A stretch of DNA of 64,000 bases from Thermonema lapsum (GTDB lineage: Bacteria > Bacteroidota > Bacteroidia > Cytophagales > Thermonemataceae), in the NCBI RefSeq assembly GCF_011761635.1, contig NZ_JAASRN010000001.1, forward strand, positions 434,001 to 498,000, in the 5' to 3' direction. The position numbers were made by a program, and so were the translations under genes. This document shows positions 1 to 7,722 of the stretch, in pieces; the first letter of the stretch is position 1, and each line of letters begins with the position of its first letter. The notes beneath the pieces are model-generated. The model did not search any database, was not told where the DNA came from, and saw only the letters and a program-made list of their open reading frames with translations.

Positions 1-1
1 T

Positions 2-334
2 AAACTATCATTTGCCTATTGTAGCGATACCGCCTATGATGAACGCATCATAGAGTATTGTAAAGAAGTAACGCTGCTTTACCATGAAGCTACTTTTTTG
101 GAGCAAGACCGAGTACTTGCAGAAAAAACCTTTCACTCAACGGCGCAAGAAGCGGCTACCATCGCACAAAAATGCGGCGCAAAGCATCTTTTGCTTGGGC
201 ATTTTTCTTACCGCTACCCCAACCGTAGCGTTTTCCGCGAAGAAGCAGAACGCATATTTCCCTCTGTATATATAGCTAAAGAAGGCATGCAACTTAATCT
301 CAACCAACTGAATCACAGTAAGACACATGCATAA
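2..334 (+). CDS. rnz: Ribonuclease Z, C-terminal part (cut by left edge)
   Basis: tRNA 3' processing endonuclease of the metallo-beta-lactamase fold, acting in the cytoplasm. Only the last 110 codons are inside the window; the HxHxDH zinc site lies off the left edge. Visible are an SDT motif near the start of the fragment, whose Asp bridges the two zincs in this family, and the conserved C-terminal block HSTAQEAA followed by AKHLLLGHFSYRY, whose His is the last zinc ligand. The reading frame is open from base 2. Its stop overlaps the start of the downstream transporter by 8 nt, so the two are probably co-transcribed and translationally coupled. Family assignment is firm. Confidence 0.93.
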   Translation, partial: KLSFAYCSDTAYDERIIEYCKEVTLLYHEATFLEQDRVLAEKTFHSTAQEAATIAQKCGAKHLLLGHFSYRYPNRSVFREEAERIFPSVYIAKEGMQLNLNQLNHSKTHA

Positions 335-1115
335 AGAACAGCAATATTACCGGAAAAGAACTCATTTGCTTCTTGTATTAAGTGGTATTTTTATCAGCAA
401 TGCTCTGCTGGCAGAAATGATAGGCGTAAAAATATTTTCTCTCGAAGGGTTGTTGGGGCTCCCTCCTGCTCAAATTCCAATTATGGGAACCCGTCTGGAT
501 TTTAACCTCTCTGCAGGTGTTGTGATATGGCCTGTTGTATTTATCATATCAGATATCGTGAATGAGTATTTCGGTAAAGGCGGTGTTCGTTATTTATCCA
601 TCCTTACGGCAGCCCTTATCGCCTACGCATTTGTAGGCATTAGCATAACAACCGAGTTGCCTGCTGCCGATTTCTGGATTGCCATATACAAAGAGAAAGT
701 CGTCCCCCCCATAGATATAAACTATGCTTACAACACCATATATCGCCAAGGCTTGGGAATTATCATCGGCTCGCTTACTGCTTTCTTGATTGGTCAGTTG
801 ATAGATGCAACTGTGTTTGCTTTGTTTAAAAAACGAACCGGCGAAAAGTACATATGGCTCAGAGCTACCGGCTCAACAATTATTTCCCAATTCATAGATA
901 GCTTTGTGGTTATTTATATAGCTTTTTATATTTTTGGACCTTGGAGTTTGAAAGAAGTTATATCTGTTGGCATCATCAACTATTCTTACAAGTTTCTAAT
1001 CGCCATACTTACCACACCTCTTCTTTATATAATTCATTATGCTGTAGAGAGGTATCTTGGGCATGATATTGCCAAGCGGCTTAAAGATGAAGCCATCAAT
1101 AGCCCACTCTTTTAA
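327..1115 (+). CDS. yhhQ: Queuosine precursor transporter (YhhQ/VUT family)
   Basis: A 262-residue polytopic inner-membrane protein with about six hydrophobic segments. The features VFIISDIVNEYFG (residues about 72-84) and FIDSFVVIYIAFY (about 190-202) are the signature of the vitamin-uptake-like VUT family; the E. coli member YhhQ imports the queuosine precursors preQ0/preQ1. Bacteroidota members carry an N-terminal extension like the one seen here. It follows rnz with an 8-nt overlap. A tRNA-processing gene beside a tRNA-modification precursor importer is consistent but not proof of function. Its 3' end overlaps the convergent TrmH gene by 20 nt. Confidence 0.85.
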   Translation: MHKEQQYYRKRTHLLLVLSGIFISNALLAEMIGVKIFSLEGLLGLPPAQIPIMGTRLDFNLSAGVVIWPVVFIISDIVNEYFGKGGVRYLSILTAALIAYAFVGISITTELPAADFWIAIYKEKVVPPIDINYAYNTIYRQGLGIIIGSLTAFLIGQLIDATVFALFKKRTGEKYIWLRATGSTIISQFIDSFVVIYIAFYIFGPWSLKEVISVGIINYSYKFLIAILTTPLLYIIHYAVERYLGHDIAKRLKDEAINSPLF

Positions 1116-1866
1116 GGTTATCTATAAGAATGGCTGTAGCCATAGCTACATTTAATGATTCTGCTTCGCCATAGCGAGGAATGGTTACATACTTGTCAAT
1201 AAACGCCCGTGTATTTTGTCGTATTCCATTGGCTTCGTTTCCCATGACTAACAGCAAACTTTCATATGCTGCCTCTTCCTTTTTTTCAATAAGATGAATA
1301 TTCTGCCCCTCGAGGTCTGCCCCCCAAACAACTGCTTTTTGATTCATAGTTTTTAAAGCATCTTCTATGGAGCAATAATGTACGTTGACACGCAAAAAAC
1401 TCCCTTTGCTTGCCTGTATGGTTTTAGTATTCCATACATCTACGGTATCTTCAGAGGCGAGCAAATAAGTCAGCCCATACCAATCGCAGATGCGCATGAT
1501 AGTGCCCAGATTACCGGGGTCTTGTACGTGGTCCAGATATACAATCAAGTTCTGCTGCTTTTGAAAAAGCGTCTCGTTTGCGACAGGCTCGATACGTACG
1601 ATGGCAATAGCTTCTTTGTTGTTTTCCAAGGCACTGTATGCCTGAATATCGCTTTCCGGCACTGCTTCTATACAAATTTGCGGATAAGCGTCTTGCCATA
1701 GTGCATACAATTGTTTATTTGCAAAAACCCGTTCCACGCGCTTCGGCGCAAAACGCAAGCACTCCTCTATTATCTTGCGACCTTCTACCACAAAAAGCCC
1801 TAACTGTTTTCTATACTTCTTCTGTTGCAATTGCCATAAGGTCTTTTTCCATTTATTCGTTATCAT
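1096..1866 (-). CDS. TrmH/SpoU-family RNA 2'-O-methyltransferase
   Basis: SPOUT-fold, SAM-dependent 2'-O-ribose methyltransferase of about 256 residues. Motif 1 is DPGNLGTIMRICDWYG, motif 2 VMGNEANGIR, motif 3 YGEAESLNVAMATAILI; together these form the trefoil knot that binds SAM. The N-terminus (KKYRKQLGLFVVEGRKI) is the usual RNA substrate-binding domain of the TrmH/RlmB group. The ATG giving MITNKW is chosen because the alignment with this family begins there; an in-frame extension to 1911 adds nothing recognisable and would overlap TamL. The start lies only 17 nt from the divergent TamL start, so both promoters must lie inside coding sequence or be extremely compact. The RNA target is unknown; a paralogue lies at 53014-53814. 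Confidence 0.9.
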   Translation of the reverse strand: MITNKWKKTLWQLQQKKYRKQLGLFVVEGRKIIEECLRFAPKRVERVFANKQLYALWQDAYPQICIEAVPESDIQAYSALENNKEAIAIVRIEPVANETLFQKQQNLIVYLDHVQDPGNLGTIMRICDWYGLTYLLASEDTVDVWNTKTIQASKGSFLRVNVHYCSIEDALKTMNQKAVVWGADLEGQNIHLIEKKEEAAYESLLLVMGNEANGIRQNTRAFIDKYVTIPRYGEAESLNVAMATAILIDNLKRVGY

Positions 1867-1883
1867 TGCACATAGATTTTCCG

Positions 1884-4385
1884 ATGAAGGCACGTATGTA
1901 TTCAAAAGCAAAAGTAGCAGTTTTTGGACTTCTGTCGCTGTTTTTTCTACCCAGCTGCTTTAGCATACTTTCCCTTAAAGAGAATGAATACATATTGTAT
2001 CGTCAAGAAATTAAAACAGATTCATTGGACAGGGAGCTCTTCGAACCGTATCTCATGCAGCGCCCCAATCGGAAAATTTTTGGTTTCATGCCTTATGTGG
2101 AGATTTACTATCTGGGAAAACAGTTTTTCAATCCCGAACGTGTAAAGCAGCAAATCAACCAAAACAGGGAAAAATACCAAAAAAAGATAGAAAAACATGT
2201 CGGCAACAATACAAAGGTAAATAAGCTGATTTACAAACGGGACAAGAAACTAAAAAAGCTAGAAACAAAGCTAAAAGAAGGCAACTTTCTCATGCGTGTG
2301 GTGGGGGAACCTCCAGTTATTCTAAACCAAAGTAAAACATACGAGTCGGTACGAAACCTGCGCAATTTTTTACATACTAAGGGTTTTTTTGAATGCGAAG
2401 TAACTTTCAAAACAGATACCATTTCTAAACAGGGGCGTTTGACCAAGGTTACATACATAATTCATGAAGGCGTCGCCTACAGGGTGGACAGCATAGAAGT
2501 AATCAGTGCACAAGAAGACCTTAACACCCTTCTTTCATCATTCATACAGCGGCAAAGCAAAGTGCTGCATCACTATGACAGAGACCGTTTGGACAACATG
2601 CGAGCAAGTATCGAATCTTATTTGCGTGAAAATGGATATTTTCGCTTTACCCGCGACTACATTACCATAGAAGTAGATACTTCTCAAAGCCGGAAAAGTG
2701 CAGCCATACGCTTTGTCATCAATGTCCCCAGCCGGATAGACACCAGCAAGCTAAATGTAAAGATTTTGGGCAGGGAGTTAGGGCAAATAGCCCCTGATAA
2801 CTTACAAGGGAAGCATCTACGCTATAAACTCACGGCACCTTATTTTCTGGTCGTACCCTCTAACAAGAACGGTGGTCGCATAGACACAGCCAGAGCCCAG
2901 TATTTACAAACATACGACGGCAGGCATGTGCGTATATACCTCGCTGACAGGAAGTTCAATTCCAATATATTGGCACAGCAGATTTATCTCCATGAAGGCG
3001 ATTGGTTTCAAGAATCAAGCATACGCAAGACGCAACAAGCTCTCTCCTCCCTTGATATGTTTAAGTTCGTCAACATTACTTTGCAAGATAACGACTCCAC
3101 CAACTTGACTCCCATCATTAGTGCTGCCCCTATGGAAAAGTTCTCGTTTACCAGTGAAACCGGCTTAAACGTAGTGCAAGGTTTACCCGGTCCTTTTGTT
3201 AACTTCAGCTTAAAAAACAGAAACCCATTTGGGGGCATTGAAGTATTTGAAAATAGCTTTCGCTTCGCTATAGATGGACAAACCAGCCTTACCGACCAAT
3301 CACAGGTGTATTCTACTACGGAAGTGAACTACAGCAGCAGTCTTAGTATCCCTCATTTTCTTTTACCAAAGAAGTGGCAATACAAATTCCTTCAAAAGCA
3401 GCCCAAAACAATTATTGGTTTATCGTTTAACTTTACCAACCGTCCAGAATATACCAGAAGAAACTCAAACTTGTATATCAACTACCAATGGCGCAGAATT
3501 CCTTATTACCGTTATGATTTTTCTCCGCTTGATATCAATATTGTAAACACAGAAAAAACCGCTGCCCTCGATGCTTTTTTAGCACAGTTGTCATCGCCAA
3601 CTATACAACAAAGTTTTCGAAATGCATTCATCACCAGCTCACACGGAAGCTGGACTTACAACGATATTTCAAGTGACAACACCATATCTCGCTTTGTTCG
3701 ATTTTATGGCGAATCAGGTGGTGCTATACTGAACTTATTTAACAATACAATACTAAAAAGAGACAATACTTTCTTTGGGTTAAACTATTTTAAGTATTTA
3801 AAATTCTACACAGACCTTCGTTATCACTATCCGCTATCTAAAGAAACAACACTTGCCATGCGTTTTCTTGGAGGAGCAGTGTGGCCTTATGGAACTTCTA
3901 CTACGGTTCCTTACGAAAAATTCTTTTTTGCCGGTGGGAGCAACAGTATAAGGGCATGGCCTCCAAGACGTCTGGGTCCCGGTAGTTACAATCATATAGA
4001 TAACAATGGCAACATTTCATACCGCTTTGAAGAACCGGGAAATATCATTTTAGAAGGTGGCGTAGAGTATAGATTTAAAATTTGGTGGATTGTCAATGGT
4101 GCCTTATTTGTAGATATGGGCAACGTATGGACGCTAAGTAAAGACCCTGACCGCCCCGGTGCTCAGTTTACAGAAAAGTTCTGGCAGGAAATAGCCGTAG
4201 GTACTGGCTTTGGACTTCGTTTCGATTTTACTTTTCTGTTACTTCGTTTAGATTTAGGTATTAAAGCAATAGACCCAGCTCGCCCCATCGGTAATCGATG
4301 GGTACTAAATGAATTGTCTATCAGAAAACCTTTCAGTGGAAGCAACGCTGCTCTTTTAAACATAGGTATAGGCTATCCATTTTAG
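1884..4385 (+). CDS. tamL: TamL-like BamA/TamA-family outer-membrane assembly lipoprotein
   Basis: An 833-residue Omp85-superfamily protein. With the ATG at 1884 the N-terminus is a lipoprotein signal ending in LFFLPSC (lipid-attachment Cys about residue 25), followed by FSILSLKENEYILYRQ, typical of the Bacteroidota lipoprotein variant of TamA called TamL. POTRA-like repeats run to about residue 420 (for example LHTKGFFECEV and LRENGYFRF), then a beta-barrel with FFFAGGSNSIRAWPPRRLGPG, the Omp85 lid-lock (L6) loop, and a terminal aromatic residue (GIGYPF). An alternative start is the ATG at 1896. Inference: it assembles or inserts outer-membrane proteins with a TamB partner, which is not adjacent here; hemF follows instead. 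Confidence 0.9.
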   Translation: MKARMYSKAKVAVFGLLSLFFLPSCFSILSLKENEYILYRQEIKTDSLDRELFEPYLMQRPNRKIFGFMPYVEIYYLGKQFFNPERVKQQINQNREKYQKKIEKHVGNNTKVNKLIYKRDKKLKKLETKLKEGNFLMRVVGEPPVILNQSKTYESVRNLRNFLHTKGFFECEVTFKTDTISKQGRLTKVTYIIHEGVAYRVDSIEVISAQEDLNTLLSSFIQRQSKVLHHYDRDRLDNMRASIESYLRENGYFRFTRDYITIEVDTSQSRKSAAIRFVINVPSRIDTSKLNVKILGRELGQIAPDNLQGKHLRYKLTAPYFLVVPSNKNGGRIDTARAQYLQTYDGRHVRIYLADRKFNSNILAQQIYLHEGDWFQESSIRKTQQALSSLDMFKFVNITLQDNDSTNLTPIISAAPMEKFSFTSETGLNVVQGLPGPFVNFSLKNRNPFGGIEVFENSFRFAIDGQTSLTDQSQVYSTTEVNYSSSLSIPHFLLPKKWQYKFLQKQPKTIIGLSFNFTNRPEYTRRNSNLYINYQWRRIPYYRYDFSPLDINIVNTEKTAALDAFLAQLSSPTIQQSFRNAFITSSHGSWTYNDISSDNTISRFVRFYGESGGAILNLFNNTILKRDNTFFGLNYFKYLKFYTDLRYHYPLSKETTLAMRFLGGAVWPYGTSTTVPYEKFFFAGGSNSIRAWPPRRLGPGSYNHIDNNGNISYRFEEPGNIILEGGVEYRFKIWWIVNGALFVDMGNVWTLSKDPDRPGAQFTEKFWQEIAVGTGFGLRFDFTFLLLRLDLGIKAIDPARPIGNRWVLNELSIRKPFSGSNAALLNIGIGYPF

Positions 4386-4421
4386 TCTTGATTTAAACAA
4401 AAGTTTAAAATATCAACTTGT

Positions 4422-5330
4422 ATGAATGAATTAGACAAAAAAATAATTGCTGATTGGTTTCGTGGACTACAAGACCACATATGTCAAGAACTGGAAATTT
4501 TAGATGGTAAATCAACATTTGAGGAGGAACTTTGGGAGCGCCCGGGCGGTGGAGGTGGAAGAACAAGAATCATTCAGAACGGGCAATTGATAGAAAAAGG
4601 AGGTGTTAATTTTTCAGCGGTGTATGGCAGTGCCCCCTCTCCTTTGGTAAAGAAGGGTGTATTGCCAGAAGGAGAATTTTTTGCTACCGGTGTTTCAATA
4701 GTGCTGCATCCTTTCAATCCATGGGTTCCCATCATCCATATGAATGTGCGTTATTTTGAAGCTTCTAATGGTCAATACTGGTTTGGTGGTGGCATCGATG
4801 CCACCCCTCATTATATCGATAAGAAAGACGCTGCCGCCTTCCATAGCATGCTAAAAGCCTGCTGTGATAAACACAATAAAGATTATTATGTTAAATTTAA
4901 AGACTGGGCAGACAACTATTTCTTTATTCCCCATAGACAAGAAACTCGTGGCATTGGCGGCATATTCTTTGACCGCCTGACCGAAGATGAGCAAATGAGT
5001 AAGGTGGCTTTGTGGGAGTTTGTCAAAGAGGTAGGACACACATTTGTACCTGCTTACAAGTTGCTTGTATCAAGTAAACGCCAATTGCCCTTTGGAGAAA
5101 GACAAAAAGAGTGGCAACTCATCCGAAGAAGTCGTTACGCAGAATTCAATCTCGTGTATGATGCGGGCACCAAATTTGGACTCGAAACTCAAGGACGCAT
5201 AGAATCAATACTCATGAGCATGCCTCCTTTGGCTGCATGGAAGTATAATTATCAGCCCGAACCGGGTAGCCTCGAAGCAGACACACAAGCCCTTTTAAAG
5301 AAAGGAATAGATTGGCTATCACTCGAATAG
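4422..5330 (+). CDS. hemF: Oxygen-dependent coproporphyrinogen III oxidase
   Basis: Catalyses O2-dependent double decarboxylation of coproporphyrinogen III to protoporphyrinogen IX in haem synthesis (cytoplasm). The 302-residue length matches the family. Diagnostic stretches are GGGGGRTRII near residue 42, VSIVLHPFNPWVPIIHMNVRYFE, WFGGGIDATPHY, RGIGGIFFDRL, and the C-terminal RRSRYAEFNLVYDAGTKFGLETQGR. The catalytic region is intact. It lies 36 nt behind TamL and ends just before a good rho-independent terminator at 5336-5378. Presence of HemF indicates at least some aerobic growth. Confidence 0.97.
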   Translation: MNELDKKIIADWFRGLQDHICQELEILDGKSTFEEELWERPGGGGGRTRIIQNGQLIEKGGVNFSAVYGSAPSPLVKKGVLPEGEFFATGVSIVLHPFNPWVPIIHMNVRYFEASNGQYWFGGGIDATPHYIDKKDAAAFHSMLKACCDKHNKDYYVKFKDWADNYFFIPHRQETRGIGGIFFDRLTEDEQMSKVALWEFVKEVGHTFVPAYKLLVSSKRQLPFGERQKEWQLIRRSRYAEFNLVYDAGTKFGLETQGRIESILMSMPPLAAWKYNYQPEPGSLEADTQALLKKGIDWLSLE

Positions 5331-5335
5331 TAAGT

Positions 5336-5378
5336 GAGCGCGGACAAGAAAAGCTAAACAAGTTCGCGCTCTTTTTTA
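5336..5378 (+). terminator. Rho-independent terminator of hemF
   Basis: Ten-bp arms GAGCGCGGAC / GTTCGCGCTC (one G-T pair), 16-nt loop, then a run of six T on the + strand. It overlaps the stop codon of the convergent ribE gene. Confidence 0.85.
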
Positions 5379-5963
5379 TTGATACCCTTTTATAAGACGC
5401 TGAACATACTTGCCGATAATATCAAATTCTATATTTACCTTACTCCCCTCTTCCATGTATTTAAAATTGGTGTGTTCATATGTATAGGGAATAATGGCTA
5501 CTGAGAAAGCCCCTTCTTCCGAATCCACTACCGTCAGACTGATACCGTTTACGGTAATAGAACCTTTACTTACGGTAATTCCTTTTTCAGCAGGATACTC
5601 GAACCAAAAACGCCAGCTTCCATTTTCCTCTTTTTTTTGCACACATACGGCAGTTGTATCGACGTGTCCTTGCACAATATGCCCGTCAAATCGTCCATTG
5701 ACAGGCAAGCACCTCTCTAAGTTGACGATGTAATCTTTCTTCCATGTACTTAAATTTGTCTTATCAAGAGTTTCTTGGATTGCTTCTACTACATAGTTGC
5801 TTTTGTTTACTTCTATAACCGTCAAACAAGCGCCATCGTGAGCTACACTCTGGTTTATCTTTAACTCTTGTGCAAAAGGCGCTTCTACTGTGAATAAAAG
5901 ATTATTACCCTGCTTATTTATCGAAATGATTTTTCCAACAGCTTCGACAATGCCTGTAAACAT
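5376..5963 (-). CDS. ribE: Riboflavin synthase alpha chain
   Basis: Dismutation of two 6,7-dimethyl-8-ribityllumazine molecules to riboflavin, last step of vitamin B2 synthesis. The start MFTGIVEAVGK is the family's invariant N-terminus, so the ATG at 5963 is chosen rather than the longer frame that begins at 6032. 195 residues form the two tandem lumazine-binding barrels: barrel 1 with SVAHDGACLTV, barrel 2 with GHIVQGHVD and SITVNGISLTVVD. Substrate-contacting residues look intact. It diverges from pcm and converges on hemF. Known also as ribC or rib5 in other genomes; other riboflavin genes are not in the window. Confidence 0.96.
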   Translation of the reverse strand: MFTGIVEAVGKIISINKQGNNLLFTVEAPFAQELKINQSVAHDGACLTVIEVNKSNYVVEAIQETLDKTNLSTWKKDYIVNLERCLPVNGRFDGHIVQGHVDTTAVCVQKKEENGSWRFWFEYPAEKGITVSKGSITVNGISLTVVDSEEGAFSVAIIPYTYEHTNFKYMEEGSKVNIEFDIIGKYVQRLIKGYQ

Positions 5964-5977
5964 AGTTGAATGCACAT

Positions 5978-6011
5978 TTTGGTGATTTAACGCCACAAAG
6001 TAGTATTTTTG
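5978..6011 (+). promoter_or_regulatory. Bacteroidetes-type promoter of pcm
   Basis: TTTG at 5978-5981, 22-nt spacer, TATTTTTG at 6004-6011 (consensus TAnnTTTG). The predicted start site leaves a leader of about 22 nt before the pcm ATG. Confidence 0.65.
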
Positions 6012-6039
6012 TTTTATTAAAAAAAGCATCACCTCTGCG

Positions 6040-6702
6040 ATGTATGAAGATAGCTACAGACATAAAGGCATGCGCCGTCGATTGGTAAACCAGCTGCGTA
6101 AAAAGGGTATTCGGGATGAGCGTGTATTACAGGCTATAGAGCTAATTCCCCGCCACTGGTTTTTAGATTCAGTATTTCTTGAGCATGCCTATCAAGATAA
6201 AGCCTTCCCCATAGATGAGGGGCAGACCATATCACAGCCTTATACAGTTGCTTATCAGACGGAACTCTTGCAAGTTGCTCCCGGGATGAAGGTATTGGAG
6301 ATAGGTACAGGCTCTGGTTATCAAGCTTGTGTGTTGGCAGCGATGGGCGCAAGAGTGTTTACAATAGAATATCACAGTAAACTATACAGTAAAGCCCAAA
6401 AAATGTTTGTCCTGTTAGGACTCGACAAGCAAATAAAAGCTTTTTGTGGCGATGGCAGCCGAGGAATGCTCCAGCATTCACCTTTCGACCGTATATTGAT
6501 TACCGCCGCTGCGCCTTCCATACCCGAAGAGCTAAAACAACAGTTGACCATAGGGGGACGCCTTGTAGCTCCTATTGGAGACTTACGTATCCAACGCATG
6601 TACTGTATCATACGCAAAAGTGAAAACACTTTCGAAGAAGTAGCAGGGGATTTATTTAAATTTGTACCTCTCTTAGGTAAACACGGATGGAAAAATAACT
6701 AA
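6040..6702 (+). CDS. pcm: Protein-L-isoaspartate O-methyltransferase
   Basis: SAM-dependent repair enzyme that methylates L-isoaspartyl residues in damaged proteins. 220 residues. The N-terminal region MRRRLVNQLRKKGI..VLQAIELIPRHWF and TISQPYTVAYQTELL are typical of PCMT; motif I is VLEIGTGSGYQACVLAAMG (SAM-binding), post-I acidic IEYHSKL, and motif II region DRILITAAAPSIPEEL. It has its own promoter at 5978-6011 and leads a tight rightward run: the thioesterase gene starts 4 nt after its stop. Assignment is secure. Confidence 0.95.
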   Translation: MYEDSYRHKGMRRRLVNQLRKKGIRDERVLQAIELIPRHWFLDSVFLEHAYQDKAFPIDEGQTISQPYTVAYQTELLQVAPGMKVLEIGTGSGYQACVLAAMGARVFTIEYHSKLYSKAQKMFVLLGLDKQIKAFCGDGSRGMLQHSPFDRILITAAAPSIPEELKQQLTIGGRLVAPIGDLRIQRMYCIIRKSENTFEEVAGDLFKFVPLLGKHGWKNN

Positions 6703-6705
6703 GCA

Positions 6706-7245
6706 ATGGCAAGAAAAGCAAAAGCTGCAAAGGAATCACTTACTACTATGACCGAGATGGTACTGCCCAACGATACCAACACTTTGGGCAATCTCATGGG
6801 AGGAAGGTTGATGTATTTTATGGACATAGCTGCTGCTATAGCAGCTCAGAAACATTCTAACAGGATTGTAGTAACAGCGTCTGTCGATAATGTATCCTTT
6901 CGACACCCTATCAAACTGGGAAATGTAGTAACCATAAAAGCACAGGTAACCCGAGCCTTCAACTCTTCCATGGAAGTACATCTCGAGGTATGGGCAGAAG
7001 ACATTCCTGCACAAACCAAGCATAAAACCAATGAAGCGTTTTATACCTTTGTTGCTGTGGACCAAACAGGACGCCCTATCGACGTGCCTGAGGTAATACC
7101 AGAGACAGAAGAAGAGAAACGACTCTATGAAAGTGCCATACATCGCCGTGAGTTACGTTTAATACTAAGCGGCAGGATGCAAATTCAAGACGCTACTGAG
7201 CTGAAAGAACTGCTTTCTAAAAATTTATACCCCACAGCCGAATAA
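6706..7245 (+). CDS. Acyl-CoA thioesterase, hotdog fold (YciA/BFIT type)
   Basis: A single hotdog domain with a short C-terminal helix (179 residues). LPNDTNTLGNLMGGRLMYFMDIAAAIAAQKHS is the acyl-CoA hydrolase signature: the Asn-Thr-Leu-Gly-Asn loop and the long central helix beginning at GGRLM. VTASVDNVSFRHPI gives the next strand pair. Family members hydrolyse acyl-CoA to fatty acid and CoA in the cytoplasm; the chain-length preference cannot be read from sequence. It is packed between pcm (3-nt gap) and an unknown protein whose ATG begins 1 nt after its stop, suggesting translational coupling. Confidence 0.88.
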   Translation: MARKAKAAKESLTTMTEMVLPNDTNTLGNLMGGRLMYFMDIAAAIAAQKHSNRIVVTASVDNVSFRHPIKLGNVVTIKAQVTRAFNSSMEVHLEVWAEDIPAQTKHKTNEAFYTFVAVDQTGRPIDVPEVIPETEEEKRLYESAIHRRELRLILSGRMQIQDATELKELLSKNLYPTAE

Positions 7246-7246
7246 A

Positions 7247-7711
7247 ATGACGAAACAACAAGAATGGTTGAAGCTGTTTTTTGATGGCACCCCTATTTAT
7301 TTAATAAGAAACAGGGTACGCTTAAGCACGCTTGTTACCTTTGAAAAACCGATGGTTTTTGTTGGTAAACAAGCCAATTTTAAATTGATGGACCAAGAAG
7401 GACTTTTCGTTACAAAAATAGTTCAAGCCATGGGGCAATTACTCCCTCATGGCTTGCCACAAAGTGAAGTAACCTTTCTGCATATCGAAGACCTGCCGGA
7501 AGACTGTATTTACGACTTGCATAATCGATGGACCATTTTCTTTGGCATTTCTCCGGCGACACACTTTTCCAACCTACCCACCACAACCAAATATCAAGTG
7601 CAGAAAGTGGAGGGAGTGAGCCTATTATGGGCAGACGCTCTAAGCGATATCTACGAGGATGCAGAAAAAAAGCGCCTTTTTTGGAAGGCGCTTAAGGAGT
7701 TATTGAAGTAA
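7247..7711 (+). CDS. Conserved-looking hypothetical protein (154 aa)
   Basis: I do not recognise the family. It is a soluble, mixed alpha/beta sequence without signal peptide or transmembrane segment; it has a hydrophobic N-terminal strand-rich part (IYLIRNRVRLSTLVTF, MVFVGKQ) and an acidic/basic helical C-terminus (DIYEDAEKKRLFWKALKELLK). No catalytic motif stands out. Its start lies 1 nt after the thioesterase stop, so it is read with pcm and the thioesterase. The last 15 or so codons contain a hairpin with an A-run on its left side that acts as a terminator for the opposite strand. Real gene by position, length and coding texture; function unknown. Confidence 0.72.
   Translation: MTKQQEWLKLFFDGTPIYLIRNRVRLSTLVTFEKPMVFVGKQANFKLMDQEGLFVTKIVQAMGQLLPHGLPQSEVTFLHIEDLPEDCIYDLHNRWTIFFGISPATHFSNLPTTTKYQVQKVEGVSLLWADALSDIYEDAEKKRLFWKALKELLK
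7665..7691 (-). terminator. Terminator for the minus-strand operon, inside a + strand gene
   Basis: GCGCCTT / AAGGCGC arms (7672-7678 and 7685-7691) with a 6-nt loop; on the minus strand the hairpin is followed by seven T (complement of 7665-7671). It lies within the final codons of the 7247-7711 gene and about 30 nt past the stop of the thioredoxin-like gene. Confidence 0.8.
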
Positions 7712-7722
7712 AAAAGAGAAAC

